DNA from: Athripsodes cinereus
Taxonomy: Eukaryota; Arthropoda; Insecta; Trichoptera; Leptoceridae
Length of the DNA: 64,000 nucleotides
Direction of reading: 5' to 3'
Assembly: GCA_947579605.1 (NCBI GenBank)
Contig: OX388310.1
Coordinates: 2,480,001 to 2,544,000 of the forward strand
Program-made: the position numbers and the translations under genes
Notes under the pieces: generated by a model
What the model saw: only the letters and a program-made list of their open reading frames with translations
Databases searched by the model: none
What the model was told of the DNA's origin: nothing
Shown here: positions 21,481-36,179 of the stretch, piece by piece
Numbering within the stretch: position 1 is the first letter of the stretch
How the letters are laid out: every line of letters starts with the position of its first letter

Positions 21481-22977
21481 ATTCTAATCGTATTTTATTT
21501 CTTCCTTTATAGATATTCAATTAATTTAAAATAAATTGTGTTTTGACACAATATGCAGAACAATTTGTATAAATTTTCCTTACAAAGCTATTAACAATAA
21601 TATTTCTGTCAATAAAGAATATTTAAAATATTTTTAGCATAAAACTTGCCCATGGATGAGATCTTTTACGATTGTACTATTTTTTCTCTATCTTGTCTAA
21701 TTACAGTGTTTATAAAGTAGGTAAATATAAACATACGGACGGATATAAATATTCATTAGATTATATCCATATAACACCATTACATACATCGTGAGATGAA
21801 AGGGTTAGAATTGGTTGAAAGGTAGGTATCTCTATCATCATTCTATCTTTCAACCAACAACCCCATCAGCGATGTTCATTGTGGAATAACTCAACCGTGA
21901 ATACCACAATCACACATAGACAACGACAGGTACCTACTACCTTATTGAATATTATTATTCATACCTTTATTTTATTACAAAAAGAATAAAATAATAATAA
22001 TAATACAAATATATACCCGGTAACACTCGAGTTGACTTCAAAAATATATTCAAATCCAAAATAAAACACTTTGACAATAAGCCAACTGCGTACCTATTCG
22101 ATACATATTATTATACCAAGATTAAAAATAATAATGTATTAATCTAAGTACCTAACTAGGTACGTATAATAAAACATATTTACTATCATACATATTTATT
22201 CTTTTTTTTTGTTTTTGAAACAATGGGGAACTTGCACTAGTGAGGAATATCCTGAGACATACATTAATTAAGAAAAACATATCGATTTTATCTTGGTGAA
22301 AACTTGTGATTTTTTTCCATATTATCATGTTTATGAGTGAAATTGTTTATAATCAATGTACGGCAAAGAATAAGAAAATATTCGGATTTTCCAGAAAAAG
22401 TGCTCAAACCCAATCCATAATATTTAATAACTTCGACAAACAAATATATCCCACAAAATGTACTAAGCATTATGTAGATAGAAAAAATGCGCTACGTGAA
22501 GTCATCAAGCTAGCGCGTTTGAAAGTGACGTTTTCGCGGGAATCCAAAATAATATTGAAATTTTGAAAAACCATAAAATAGCAATGAAAAAAATTTACAA
22601 TAAATGTTCTATAGCACAAAATAAAACCAGATCAACCCTAACCTATCCTACAAATCAGTCAAACGTAAAAAAAAGATGTACTTGAAGCGCGTACGAATAA
22701 TACAAAAAATAATTGTGTGCTTAAAAAAAACACAAGATTACACTGGATTGTTTTTCAATGTGAATGCTACTTAAGCTAACCTACAAATCAGTCAAAGGTA
22801 AAAGTATAGGTACTGGTGATACGTCCAATGCGTATGATAAATGCAATTCACTAATTCTCCAGGTGAAAAACTACAGATTTTTAGAAAAATAATCGACGTT
22901 TAAATACGTTCATGTTATCTGAAAAAAAATCCGCACATTTGAGATGGTCGCGGATCGTTGAATGGCACCATATAATT
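21481..22977. other. Non-coding stretch, no gene recognised
   Basis: AT-rich. The phrase ACCTACAAATCAGTCAAA (with a near copy) occurs at about 22650 and 22780 as direct repeats. A block with CTACGTGAAGTCATCAAGCT and AGCGCGTTTGAAAGTGACG at about 22490-22540 is richer in GC but codes for nothing recognisable. Confidence 0.4.
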
Positions 22978-24160
22978 TTTTTTTACGCGGCGGCAGAATT
23001 GCCATCCACACTTCTCAGCATTATACAACCAGATAAGTCTCCATATGATCAGTCATGATCACACAAAAACTTAACAGTCTAATGCCGGGAAAAATTCACC
23101 TATCCAGATATACAGGATATCAAAGGATTAGGCTCAAAACGCGGGATCAAAATACCAGCATTGTGCCTGAAATATCTGTGTTCAGAAACCTTTTTACAAT
23201 ATTACAAGTGTTTATTATAATAGATTTTTGAATTTTAATGTACAAATTAACCGGTAAATCTAATTTTTGTAAATTATTTATTAAAGATTTCGGAGTTACC
23301 CCTGTAGCTGACATGACTAAAGGTATTATATAAACGGACCTAGAATGCCAAATATTTTTTATTTCTCCTGCTAGTTCTGTATATTTACGTATTTTTTCTG
23401 CGACGTTTGTTTGTATATTATGTGTATTTGGGACAGCGATGTCGATTAGGTACGTTATTTTATTACGTTTATCATGTAATACTAAATCGGGTCTATTATG
23501 ATGTATTTGTCTATCTGTTATTATGGTTTTATCATAATAGAGCCTTTAATTTTGATTTTCTAATACCTGTTCCGGGTTGTATTCATAATAAGGTATTACA
23601 TTATTTGAGTTTAAAAGATTATGTTTAATAGCTAAATTTTGATGTATAATTTTTGCTACATGATTATGTCTATAAGTATACTCAGTTTGAGCGAGAGTGG
23701 AACAACCCGAAACTATGTGTTGAATTGTTTCCGGTTTGGCCAGACATTTCCTACACGAATCATCAATTATAATATTTTGATTTTTTATAATATATTTTTG
23801 ATAATTTTTTGTATTTATTACCTGATCTTGAATTGCTAGCATAAAACCCTCGGTTTCCCCATACAATTCCCCAATGGTCAACCACCTGTTTGACGCATAT
23901 TTGTCAACATAAGATTGGTTGAGATCATTGAGGTGTCTAGCATGAAGTTCCTTCCTACCCCAAGATTCTAACAAAATATTTAAATAGTTTAATCGCGGAC
24001 CTACTGTTTCGTTATTTAAATTTAAAGGTGTATGATTTTTATCGGCCTGTATTATAATTTTATGTAGTATAGAATTATTTTGTTTGTTTTTAAAAAATGT
24101 TTTAAGGGATTCTATTTGATTATTATGTAAAGAGGAAATGTTAACAATTCCTCTTCCTCC
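22978..24160 (-). mobile_element. LINE with CCHC knuckle and R2/R4-type endonuclease
   Basis: One minus-strand frame runs from 24160 to the stop at 23147-23149, with a single internal TAA (23546-23548). In order it shows SIGGRGIVNISSLHNNQIE, a region with ELHARHLNDLNQSYVDKYAS and TEGFMLAIQDQVINTKNY, and a CCHC-like knuckle CRKCLAKPETIQHIVSGC. Then comes NRPDLVLHDKRNKITYLIDI, which fits the RPD...D catalytic pattern of the restriction-like endonuclease of the R2/R4 group. After the stop there is a ~170-base 3' region ending CTGCCGCCGCG + poly(A) (poly(T) at 22978 on the plus strand). The reverse-transcriptase domain itself is missing. Confidence 0.75.
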
Positions 24161-24452
24161 TATAGACCATTAAAGGATGACGTCACAGAAAAATCATTGA
24201 GGGGCATCAGGCATCCCAACACAACACATTCACAGTGTTTACGGTGTAATATTAGGTGGGGCGCCTAAAGAATAGATACCTAATAATCAAAAAAACTGTC
24301 AGTGTCGATTTTGTTATTATTTTGTCGTCTGACTTTCTTTTTTTTCTCTTATGGCATAACATCCTACAAGGATGATTTGCGCAATCTGATTGCTTGCCCC
24401 CCAAGCAAAAGCAAATCCATAGACAAGACCACGTGACCTTTAATGGTCTATA
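24161..24452. mobile_element. 292-bp segment with 16-bp perfect inverted ends
   Basis: TATAGACCATTAAAGG at 24161-24176 is exactly inverted at 24437-24452. CTCC borders both sides, a possible 4-bp duplication. The interior contains TGATGACGTCA near the left end and, at 24339-24385, an inverted copy of the LINE tail seen at 13100-13150 (TTATGGCATAACATCCTACA). It begins exactly where the R2/R4-type LINE frame ends. It may be a MITE or a rearranged LINE junction. Confidence 0.5.
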
Positions 24453-24599
24453 CTCCTAGGCAGAACCAACCTTTCTTTCGCGGAATTTGGATGGTGATAT
24501 CTATTTTTTGTTAATTGTGTTCTAAAAAGTCTTTCTAGTTTATCTAGATCCGTTTTAAAAAATTATCAAAAATATAATTATAAATCGTCCATATTATTA

Positions 24600-24829
24600 T
24601 TATTGCAGTAAGAAAATAATTTTCTATTAAATTTCATAAAAGCAAACAAATCCCATACGAAAATACCCCATTTCATTGTTTATGGACAAATATGATTTTA
24701 GTCTATGTTTTGTCTATGCTTTTCGAAGTGTCAAATCAAATCATGACAGTGAGAAAAGTTGAAAAATAGTCTCGTTTGCAACAGCGGCTTTGTGTTATTT
24801 TGTAATTTAGTAATTATCTGCGAAATAAA
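24600..24829 (+). promoter_or_regulatory. Probable RBX1 promoter and 5' untranslated region
   Basis: This is the flank directly before the RBX1 start codon. No TATA box at a credible position was found. The 5' leader probably lies within about 24700-24829; the leader before the ATG is GCGAAATAAA. The call rests on position only. Confidence 0.35.
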
Positions 24830-27209
<2,380 letters not shown>

Positions 27210-27960
27210 GAGAACTCAAAAGATCTCCACATCTCACTTTCTAATATTATTTTTTATTACTTAATGTTATAAAATAATAACGAAATATCACTCCTTCTTA
27301 CCTTCGTCATCACCACTTCACAGGAAAATAATAATCTCCAAGTATATTCTACCCTTCCATACCACCCAACTCCCAACTAAATTGAAGGCCTAATGTTTGT
27401 AGATTCTAATGTATATCTAAAAACCCTGGTCTTTAATTACAGTTTAACAATACCTGATCATAATCCAATCCTTATATCTCGATATGTTGACAAAATATTA
27501 ACAAAAAAATATTTCACTTGTCAATGACTATATGTCGGCAACACAAATCGTCTCTCAACACTCAAAGATATTTGTGGAGACAATGTTTCCAGCTGTTCCA
27601 GCAATCAGTTGTGATATATGTCAGATGTGTATAAAAAGTTGTGTACAAATGTGTATAAATGTTGGAGCTAGTTCCCAACAACTAACACAAAAATACATAA
27701 TATATATACAACAAACACAGATACATGCAACACCCAGAGCCATGGCAATTAGGAAAAGGCTATTCTTTATTTTGCCCTGGCCAGGATCAAATTCAGGACC
27801 TTGTACCTCAAAGACAAGAGTGTCACCTCTACACCACACCACTCGTCACGCCTCCACAAATACTTTTGGCCGTTTGAAGAAATGTGTTGTCAGTGTATAG
27901 CCATCAATATTAATATTTAAACAGTATTTGTTCACATCTTATTAACTCCTTAAATAATTA
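27210..27960 (+). other. RBX1 3' untranslated region and flank with SINE-B copy
   Basis: The 3' untranslated region probably ends near 27280 (ATAAAATAATAA) or 27958 (AATTAAATAAAAAC). A minus-strand SINE-B lies at about 27715-27845: CACCCAGAGCCATGGCAATT, TTTTGCCCTGGCCAGGAT, TCTACACCACACCACTCGTC. Its inverse B box is decayed (CAAATTCAGGACC). Short open frames here are accidental. Confidence 0.55.
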
Positions 27961-28779
27961 AATAAAAACACTTTTTCTTACAATTATTATTGTTTTTATT
28001 ATAAAGTTTTGACATGTTTTTTTAAGAGTACAACCTCAAATATAATTATTATTTTTATCATAATCAAAAAAAGATTACAACGCATTTTTTGTTTCAATTT
28101 ATTACACATAATTATTACATCAATCGTTTCAATGAATAATTAATCAAAATCTCTCAGAGATTACAAATTCTATATACATTGTATTTTAATACACAGAAAT
28201 GTACATAATGATATATATATATTATATTACACTCAATCACTATTATAAATTAAATAGAAAACATTTTATATTAAGTATATTCAGTTTTTTTACGTAAAAT
28301 AGACGGAAATAGTAGTAGTAATCCATAATAATATCAAATGAAGTACGCGGTTACGATAATCATTATTTTCTGAAACAAGTCAATAGTTAAAAATAGTAAT
28401 TTTGAGATCTTCTAATTTTATTTCTACACTGCTGACTATTATGTTAAACTGTCTATATAACCCTTAGATTTCACATAGAATAATAATCTGTGTTACCAGT
28501 ACCTACAGTAACTATTTTTTTCCATCACATTTTTTTTATTTTTGAAAGATTTCAATCTTGATAGTAGACATTTGAGTGGAAAGAAACCTCTCAAGTAGGC
28601 ATAAAAAAAATATAATGGGAAAAATCACTTTATTTTTTTAATTCATTCTGCTGGCTCTATTTTTATGTTCAAAAAATATTTTGTGTGCTCAATACTACAA
28701 CTAGACAACTCAAAATCAATGGTTTTGAGATAATGGATAAATCATGACATTACACTCAGAAGGACAGTAATTAATACAT

Positions 28780-29530
28780 TATTTTTAAATTTAGGTAATA
28801 AAAAATGAAACACTATAAATTTCACTAAATAATATCGTTGCCGTGGATGTGAAGTGATCCAACCCACAAGACAGACATTCCGAGAAAAAGGGTGTTGAAG
28901 TTACGCTGTCACATCCGAAAATACTAATCTGACAATAACTAAGTTATTTTTGCATGGATTTTGCTAAAATTTTTACACAATATTCCTGATCACATATTCT
29001 ACTAATATAAATAATAAAATATTAAAGAATTTTTATATTTTAGAAGTAAACACGAATTTATCACTTGGGTTATTTCACCACTGTAGCTGAGAAAGATCCA
29101 CCTGTAGAAAAGTTGTTGGAAAGTTATGCAGTTTGGATCTTTTCACTTCTATAATTTAATTGAACTATTTGTTCCTATATGCGTTAGTGAAATGCTCTAA
29201 CACACACTTGAAATGATGTAAAAACACTTAACATCTCTTCACAATCTTCCAAAAATGGCCTTTAGGAATATCAAATCGCTTATTTCTCTTCACCACTATG
29301 TTCTCCGTGGTTTTCTGAACAAAACTGCATACTTAACTCATTTTTCAAAAAAGTGTGGCTTGGATCACTTCACCTCCACGGCAACGATATATTGCTTAGA
29401 AGCTTTTCGGACCTACGTCCATCCTATTACTGATGATGAACGTAGGTCCGAAGAGCTTGTAAGCAATATATTAATTAGTGAAAGTTATACAGTGTTTCAT
29501 TTTTTATTACCTAAATTTAAAAATGAGCTT
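28780..29530. mobile_element. Nested foldback element with a second hammerhead-like palindrome
   Basis: The left arm 28780-28825 (TTTAGGTAATAAAAAATGAA, AACACTATAAATTTCACT) pairs with 29480-29525. The next left block (28832-28868, ATCGTTGCCGTGGATGTGAA) pairs with 29354-29391. The centre of the right half is a 30-bp palindrome (29388-29417 with 29440-29469). It reads CTGATGA, a short stem around GTAG, then GGTCCGAAGAGC; the opposite arm read inversely gives GGTCCGAAAAGC. It resembles a hammerhead core that has lost GAAA in one arm. There is no coding capacity. Confidence 0.55.
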
Positions 29531-30164
29531 TCATAGTGTTTCCTCTTCAAAAATAGAGAAGTTTCATTATCTTAAACCTCATAATTATTACTAGACATTC
29601 AAACATTAAAGGCAAACATCGGGAACATATAACTCAAAACCATCAAAATTCTAGATGTCTTAGTTGTAATATGCCCACAATTTAATTTGGAGAGAAAATT
29701 ACTTTAAAGAAATCCTGTGAATACTAAACAAGATTATCTTTGGAGAAAAGTTTGTTCGTATACGGCTTGTATCTGGACTAAAATACGAAAAAAGATTTTA
29801 AATTAAACAAAAACATAATGATATGATACAAATTAAATATGTGTGTAAGTGGAACATGAAATTTGTTAAAAATGGATAAGATTTTATGTAAAACTACCAA
29901 TCCACTTAACATCATCTCATAATGTAGATTTTATTATAATTTTTGAAATTCACTGACATTTAATAGTTAGATGTCAAACAAGACAAGCGAAAGTTAATAA
30001 GAGATAATGGCCCAGCCATTTATAAAGATTAACTAAATGGTGATAGTTGCAAATTGTCACATCATTGCACAATCAAAATGGGTCATGGAATATCGATAAT
30101 GTATTTTTGTCACTCTGACTTTAACTGCTTATTGCAATAATCTAAACATTATTAAAAAAAGGGG

Positions 30165-30355
30165 CAACCGGCAAAGAATTTGTGTCCCACTCTTTTCTGA
30201 AAGTTTTCCAGTGTCAAGTGCCAATTTAGTGGATGAGGTTTGCTACCCATCCTGAATGTCAATTTTTATTGGCAACGGTAAAGACAGCATACATGTTTAT
30301 TACATACAGCTAGTCTTTTTCTACTTTTACGGGATATGCTGTGATGGTATAGTAG
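30165..30355 (+). repeat. R225 interspersed repeat copy
   Basis: GGCAAAGAATTTGTGTCCC, AAGTTTTCCAGTGTCAAGTG, GGATGAGGTTTGCTACCCAT, CCTGAATGTCAATTT, TACATACAGCTAGTC and GGGATATGCTGTGATGGTAT occur in R225 order. Confidence 0.7.
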
Positions 30356-30999
30356 TTGCAGTATTTTAAAAAAATTGGGTCAAATACAATTTGACGTTTA
30401 CATAACAATATTAAAAAAATAAACAGTTAAATGCTTTTTTTAAGCCTGTCAAAATTTAAACAACAGCTTCCTATGTTGATCATGCAATGATTGATAAAAT
30501 ATTTTTTATTTACAATAAATTTGATAATATTACGATACAACAACCCTCCAACAATGAAAATAATCATTAATTATTTTATCTTTTACTAATAATATCAGTA
30601 CTTTTCTACTTAAGTTTATAATAAAAGTAAACATGATAAACTTAAAAAGATATTTAGAACTAATAATAGTAATATTAATAATATTGAACACCATTTTAAG
30701 GGCAACGAATCATAAACATAGATGGCAGTAATGCGTTACTAGTAACTTACATTTAATCGCTGCATGGTCATGATCATTTCTTTTACCATCAACATTTCAT
30801 AAGCGGATTTTTCAATTCACACGGAATTCAGCTGACTACCCGAGAAATGCTGTTATGATTAAAATAAGCAGACATTCCATTAATAAAGGAATGACAGATT
30901 ATGAAAAAGAATGTCAGTTCATGTAAATTATGCGCTACAGAAAGAAAATGTCAGTTCATTTAAAAATAAGGTAAATTTAGGATCATAGTTATTTATATT

Positions 31000-31215
31000 T
31001 TACTAAAATAAATTAAATCTATCTGAAAGTGCACGAGCCTGAAAAAGAGGTTCTAGAAACTGTAGGCATCCGAGAATCACATGGATTAAATTATCAAAGA
31101 TGGTTGTGTATAGAGTAAAAGAAATTGAAGCACATGTATGAGGATTTGTACAAAAATAGGATGAGTCAAAAGAAGTGTGTTCATCTAGCATCCATTCCCT
31201 TTGCCTACTCCATAA
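31000..31215 (+). mobile_element. LINE family E 3'-end fragment, degenerate
   Basis: It aligns with 15880-16060: TATCTGAAAGTGCACGAG, GCATCCGAGAATCACATGGA, GAAGCACATGTATGAGG, then AGAAGTGTGTTCATCTAGCA + TCCATTCCCTTTGCC. No open frame is left. Confidence 0.55.
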
Positions 31216-31969
31216 AGAAAGTTATTTGAGGGAATATCGAGATAAATAAACATACGATCATGGTGGTGATCATGGTAAAACACCAGCTTTCTATGGATAA
31301 GATTTTATGTTCAATTCCCAACCGAGCGACTTCGCCAAAGAGCAACTAATAAAAATCCATCTTAATTCCTCTTTGGTCATGGCATCTCCCACAAGAGGAG
31401 AAGCCAGTGGACTAATTGCATGTATTAGTCGTCAACTTTCGTTAAACAAAAGAAAGAAAATCTAAATAGTTTATTGCAATCAAAAACACAGAGTTCACTT
31501 AGCAATTTCAGGTAACATCAAATGAATGCAATCTGACTCCTTTCGTGAAAAGAAATAATACTTATAAAATATCAAACAGAATTGTTTATTTATTTATATA
31601 CATTGTTTATATATTATCACAGTGTGACAGGGAGTGAAATAAATAATAAATAAAACCACTTATATAACATCATCGTCATCGCATTCATTGTGTGGGAACA
31701 ATGTTGCAACAGAAACAACAACATGATAAAAACAACAATATCACAAAGCAACATTTTTTACTGAAAATTTTAAACTAAATCAATATTATTCTAAGAATGT
31801 TAAATTTATGTTATGGCTTTCACTTATATTACTACAATTTCCCCTAAAAGGTTTACAAAAAATATTAATCTCAAAATCAAAGGAATCATCTGAATATTGC
31901 AATATTATTTTTAATTTGCATGCTTGATGAACTCATTATAATATCCATCTATTTATCTAAACTCTAAAA

Positions 31970-32310
31970 TTGGCCTGTCCCAAGTGGGGTAAGCAGAGAG
32001 AATGGAACGCCATACTGATCTATCATTACATATTTCTTTCGCTTCCTCCACTACATCAAGTTTTTAATATAATATATAATAAACTAACTCCGTCTAGTTC
32101 CCGGTAAAAAAATAGACCCCCCCACACACTTTTCTGTAAGTTTTCGAGTGTCCTGTAAAGGGCAGCTGTTTGTAAAACCTCATGTAGAAATAATTAAGCT
32201 CACCATCCATCCTGAGTGTCCTATTTTTAGACACAGAGAGGGCAATCTGCATGTTTATACACGCCGTTAGTCCACTGAATACCCTAATTGTGGAATATGG
32301 CGTGATGGTA
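31970..32310. repeat. LINE E tail (minus) next to an R225 copy (plus)
   Basis: About 31975-32065 reversed is TGGAGGAAGCGAAAG ... CAGTATGGCGTTCCATTCTC ... TACCCCACTTGGGA, the LINE E tail. About 32095-32310 is a forward R225 copy: AAGTTTTCGAGTGTCCTGTA, CCATCCATCCTGAGTGTCCT, GGAATATGGCGTGATGGTAT. Confidence 0.6.
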
Positions 32311-32379
32311 TCAAATTTAGAGAATTTGTATCTGTTTTGTATTTGCAAAACTACCGTTATATATGTCTTTGAAAACATA

Positions 32380-33380
32380 TCATAAATAACACAACTGTCT
32401 TTCTACAAATAAAAGATCTTAGTTTACTATAAATTTAAAAAACTTTTGAAATTTAAATATACATAGAATGTCCAAAAACAAAAAACAGTCGAAAATGCGA
32501 TAGAAACAAATAAAAAATGTTGCCATTGCAATATTGTCATAACCACCTGTTGCTTTAATTTTCTGAGTTGCCACACCAAAAGTAAAACATTTATACAAAT
32601 GCACATCCAAACTGGAAACAAACAAATATTAATTTTCTTTTTCCTCCCATTATAAAAAGAGAAAAAAACTAATAATTTACTTTATCTTTTTTATCTATAT
32701 TAATCTAGTGCACATTACCGATCTATGTTCCATCTATATTTTCTTTTCTGTTTAGATTCAGAAAAAAAAACAATACCTAGTAGTTCTATCTCTTTTTAGT
32801 CTTCATTTACAATGGCAGAAAAAGAGAAAAGAAACAATCATTCACATCTAAGAGAAAAAAGGGGATAAAAAACATTTGTCTGTCCCTTTCCAGTTTTGAC
32901 ATCAATGCACCATAGAGAATAAATTAAATTAAAAAATATGGATAGTAAAAAAATCCACAAATTTGCAGTTTATAAAAAAACGGAACACATTATAAAATAC
33001 AAATAATCATAATAATGATACAGTAGAAGTAAGTATTCGACAACACAGACGCGTACATGATTACTCATACTCACAAACACGGAATAACAATTGCTTGTCC
33101 AACCGTTACTCCTCTGTAAAGTGACACCTGACCAATAAATAGATATTGCTGTTGTTTCAATTTTATGTCTGACTATAATTTTTCTTTACAAAAATGTCAA
33201 ATGTTTTTGACGCATACTGCCCATACAAAAACAGCTATCATAAAAAAATTCAAAAATTACATTGTGCAACCAAATTTAAATTGATAACAAAATTCAAATT
33301 ATCTAATAAGTAATATTGAATAAATGCATTTTAGCAAAAAAATGTGAGTAAGGTTTTGATTTGAATACGTTTGTAAAGTA
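32380..33380. other. AT-rich intergenic DNA, nothing recognised
   Basis: Small open frames at about 32419-32625 are short, low-complexity and unlike any known protein. No repeat shared with the rest of the window was found here. Confidence 0.4.
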
Positions 33381-33600
33381 TGACGTTATCTGACGATTTT
33401 ACGCTCCAACTGTCAAACTTTGTCTCACTTTCCCATACAAAAGAAGGTGCTGAAAAGCACAATTTTATTAAGTATTAAGTAAATATGGACCAAATTCTCT
33501 CAACACTTAATAAAATACGCTTTTTATGTAGCATCCATTTTTGTATGGGAAAGTGAGACAAAGTTTGACAGTTGGAGCGCAAAAATGTCAGATGGCGTCA
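33381..33600. mobile_element. 220-bp MITE with ~65-bp terminal inverted repeats
   Basis: The left arm TGACGTTATCTGACGATTTT + ACGCTCCAACTGTCAAACTT + TGTCTCACTTTCCCATACAA is repeated inverted at the right end (33530-33600) with about 10% differences. The outer bases are TGACG / CGTCA. The ~90-base interior is AT-rich and non-coding. I found no clear target duplication. Confidence 0.8.
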
Positions 33601-34566
33601 CAGTTAACAAACGTCTAGTGATTACAAATTGCTTTGTGAATAAGGTATTTCATTCAATCAGGCTTAACTTTAGAGAGGTTTAATAGACATTTCCTTAATG
33701 AGTACAGATGAATATATATCTATTAAGATACAATATATAACATTATACACAATGCGGTAATACGTACAGAGATATTATATACAACGAGCTAACTATATTA
33801 GTCATTATGCAAATAACTTACACAACTCCACTCTATTCCTTTGTCGCTCAATGTGCAATAGTACTTCAGAAAATCATACAATTGAAATGATACATTAATA
33901 ATAGCAGTAAAAACATAATACATACCTCACAATTTGATGTTGATCATGATGTTTGAGACAATTTCAAATGAATTAGTTTATTTTATTAATTTATTAATGA
34001 GATTGTCCAGTGAAAGCAACCCCTGTAGTCTTAAACAATAGATAGTTCCAGACTTGTAAATTTTGTTTATACTGGAATTAAAAGTGCAATGCTTAAAGTT
34101 GAATTAAAAATACTGCGCGCTGTCGAATTTTGCATGTAGCATCATACCATAATGTCTTTCAAAAAAGATATTAGCGTACATATTACTTATAGAAATATTG
34201 ACAATATAAAATTGCAAAGAGAGACCACGTGATTTTCTAAAGCACAACAAATTGAAAAGGAATAACATTCGGCTACTCAAATATTTGCGGCTCAGAGTGT
34301 GATATTATAAAAATTGCTAACAAAAATTAAATTTCTAAAAACAATGTGAAGATCTCAAAAGGATTGCACATAATAAAAACTTTGACTAACTTTTAGAAAA
34401 ACGAGAGCAGAATTCAAAAATAAAAACGTTCAAGTCAGTTCATTGTTTAAATTTCCGATATTCTTAAAAAAAATATATCTACAATATTAAAGCAAAACTC
34501 ATTTAGAAAACTGCATTTACGCATTGCGCAAACTCTCATCCGAAGTAGTAGTAAAGTATGAAAACT

Positions 34567-35115
34567 AGAGATGCAACGAATATTTGGCAACTATTAGGTA
34601 TTCTGCCTATTCGGCAACAACAGCCGAATACCGAATATTTGGTCTATTATTCGGTATTCTGCTGAATAGTTTAAATGTAAAACTGGAAGGAACTAATAAC
34701 TAATAAATTGTTGCTCATTCATTGTCAGCTGCAGATGCATTATTTTATTAATCCTCAAATATCTAATTAATTGATTTAATTTGATATGGAGTGAAACAAT
34801 GTAATATTATTATTATCATTAAAATTGGGTGATAAGAATAAAAAAAACTTTAAACGCGTCCTTGCGGTGATTTGTATCACATAACGGTGCTTAATAAATT
34901 GTCTAGTTTATTATATTAATGTTGGAACACAAAAATTTAGAAATAATAAAAAATGTACCGCGCTGCAAGTCTAGTACATTATGTCTATGATATGCCTACA
35001 CGAAGATGCGCGGTCGGGAGTACCGCACGCTCTCACCATTGTTTTGCAGAATATTTGGCACATGATCTTGCATAATATTCGGTATTCGGCAAATATACTA
35101 CTCGTTGCATCTCTA
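34567..35115. mobile_element. Non-autonomous hAT-like element with 8-bp flank repeat
   Basis: The ends TAGAGATGCAACGAATATTT and its inverse (ACTCGTTGCATCTCTA) form ~16-24 bp TIRs. ATGAAAAC before and ATAAAAAC after form a 7-of-8 match, the target-duplication length of hAT transposons. Interior repeats of TATTCGGTATTC type occur near both ends. At about 34850-34925 a LINE tail (CCTTGCGGTGATTTGTATCA ... AATAAATTGTCTAGTTTATT) like that at 6950-7015 is present, so the element is compound. No transposase is encoded. Confidence 0.7.
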
Positions 35116-36179
35116 ATAAAAACCCTATTGAATCGGATATAGTCCAGCTTGTAGCTACACAATATTTGCTAACAATTACACCTTTACCACTTCAATGATT
35201 TTATCGTTTACTAATTGATAAAAAATTTCATTGAATTATTTAATAAAACAACATTCAACATAAACATCAAATAAAAAAAAACAAATCGTTAGCAATTCTA
35301 CTAAATTTCTTACGTGCAAACTTCGTGAAATACGAAACATTAGTATTCAATTATTTTTATTTATCAAGTTGCGTCTGTTAATAAAAACACAAATGTTTTA
35401 AAATATCCACAAGTTTATTTAAGTTTATATACGTTTTCCAGAATATAACAGGTTTATTACTCATTCCTCTTAGTAATTGTCCAGCACTTCTGCAGAGTCC
35501 TCTGGCTGATCCACTACAAAATTATGATAAATAAATGCACATAAGAAATTTCGTAAAATCATCAACAAATTGAATCATTTTACAATAATAATTCAACTAA
35601 TTTCATATTAAATTATTTTGTGATGCAGTAATTCATAATAATGCTATAAAACGTCGTCGCCAATATTACATTTTTTGTCCTAAAATAAATTTAAAAAATC
35701 ATCTTTTTTACAGCCATATTTCAATATACACAAGGATAAATTAAATTAACTATTTACAAATAAAATGTTTACATATTATGTATATTTATAACATTAATAC
35801 TAATACCTAATTAGTATATTTTTATAATCGCCTAATACTGATTTCCTATGAATTACTCTATTCGGTATTAACTAGTATATTTTAATACCATTTCATTACT
35901 GACCAAACGACGGTCGGTTGCTTGCATTCGACACAAGCCATGGGAATACCGCAAGCAAGTGCCAACTGAACTGACATTATTACTGAGATGAAAACACACA
36001 AAACAAATCTTTGTTATACACTCAACACCATCTTTCATCCTTTGTAAATAATACAATTTGAAATTGTATTTAAGTCAGTCAGTTATATTAAAATAAAGAA
36101 ATAAAACAATGATAAAAATTTCTTATAATGTCATTTACTCATAAAACTATAGTAGGGGTAATTAAGTGTACAACCCACT

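Noticed and set aside
27532..27900. 122-codon plus-strand open frame after RBX1
   Set aside because: It is mostly a reversed SINE-B copy.
29255..29536. 93-codon open frame
   Set aside because: It runs through the foldback arms and the palindrome, so it is an accidental frame.
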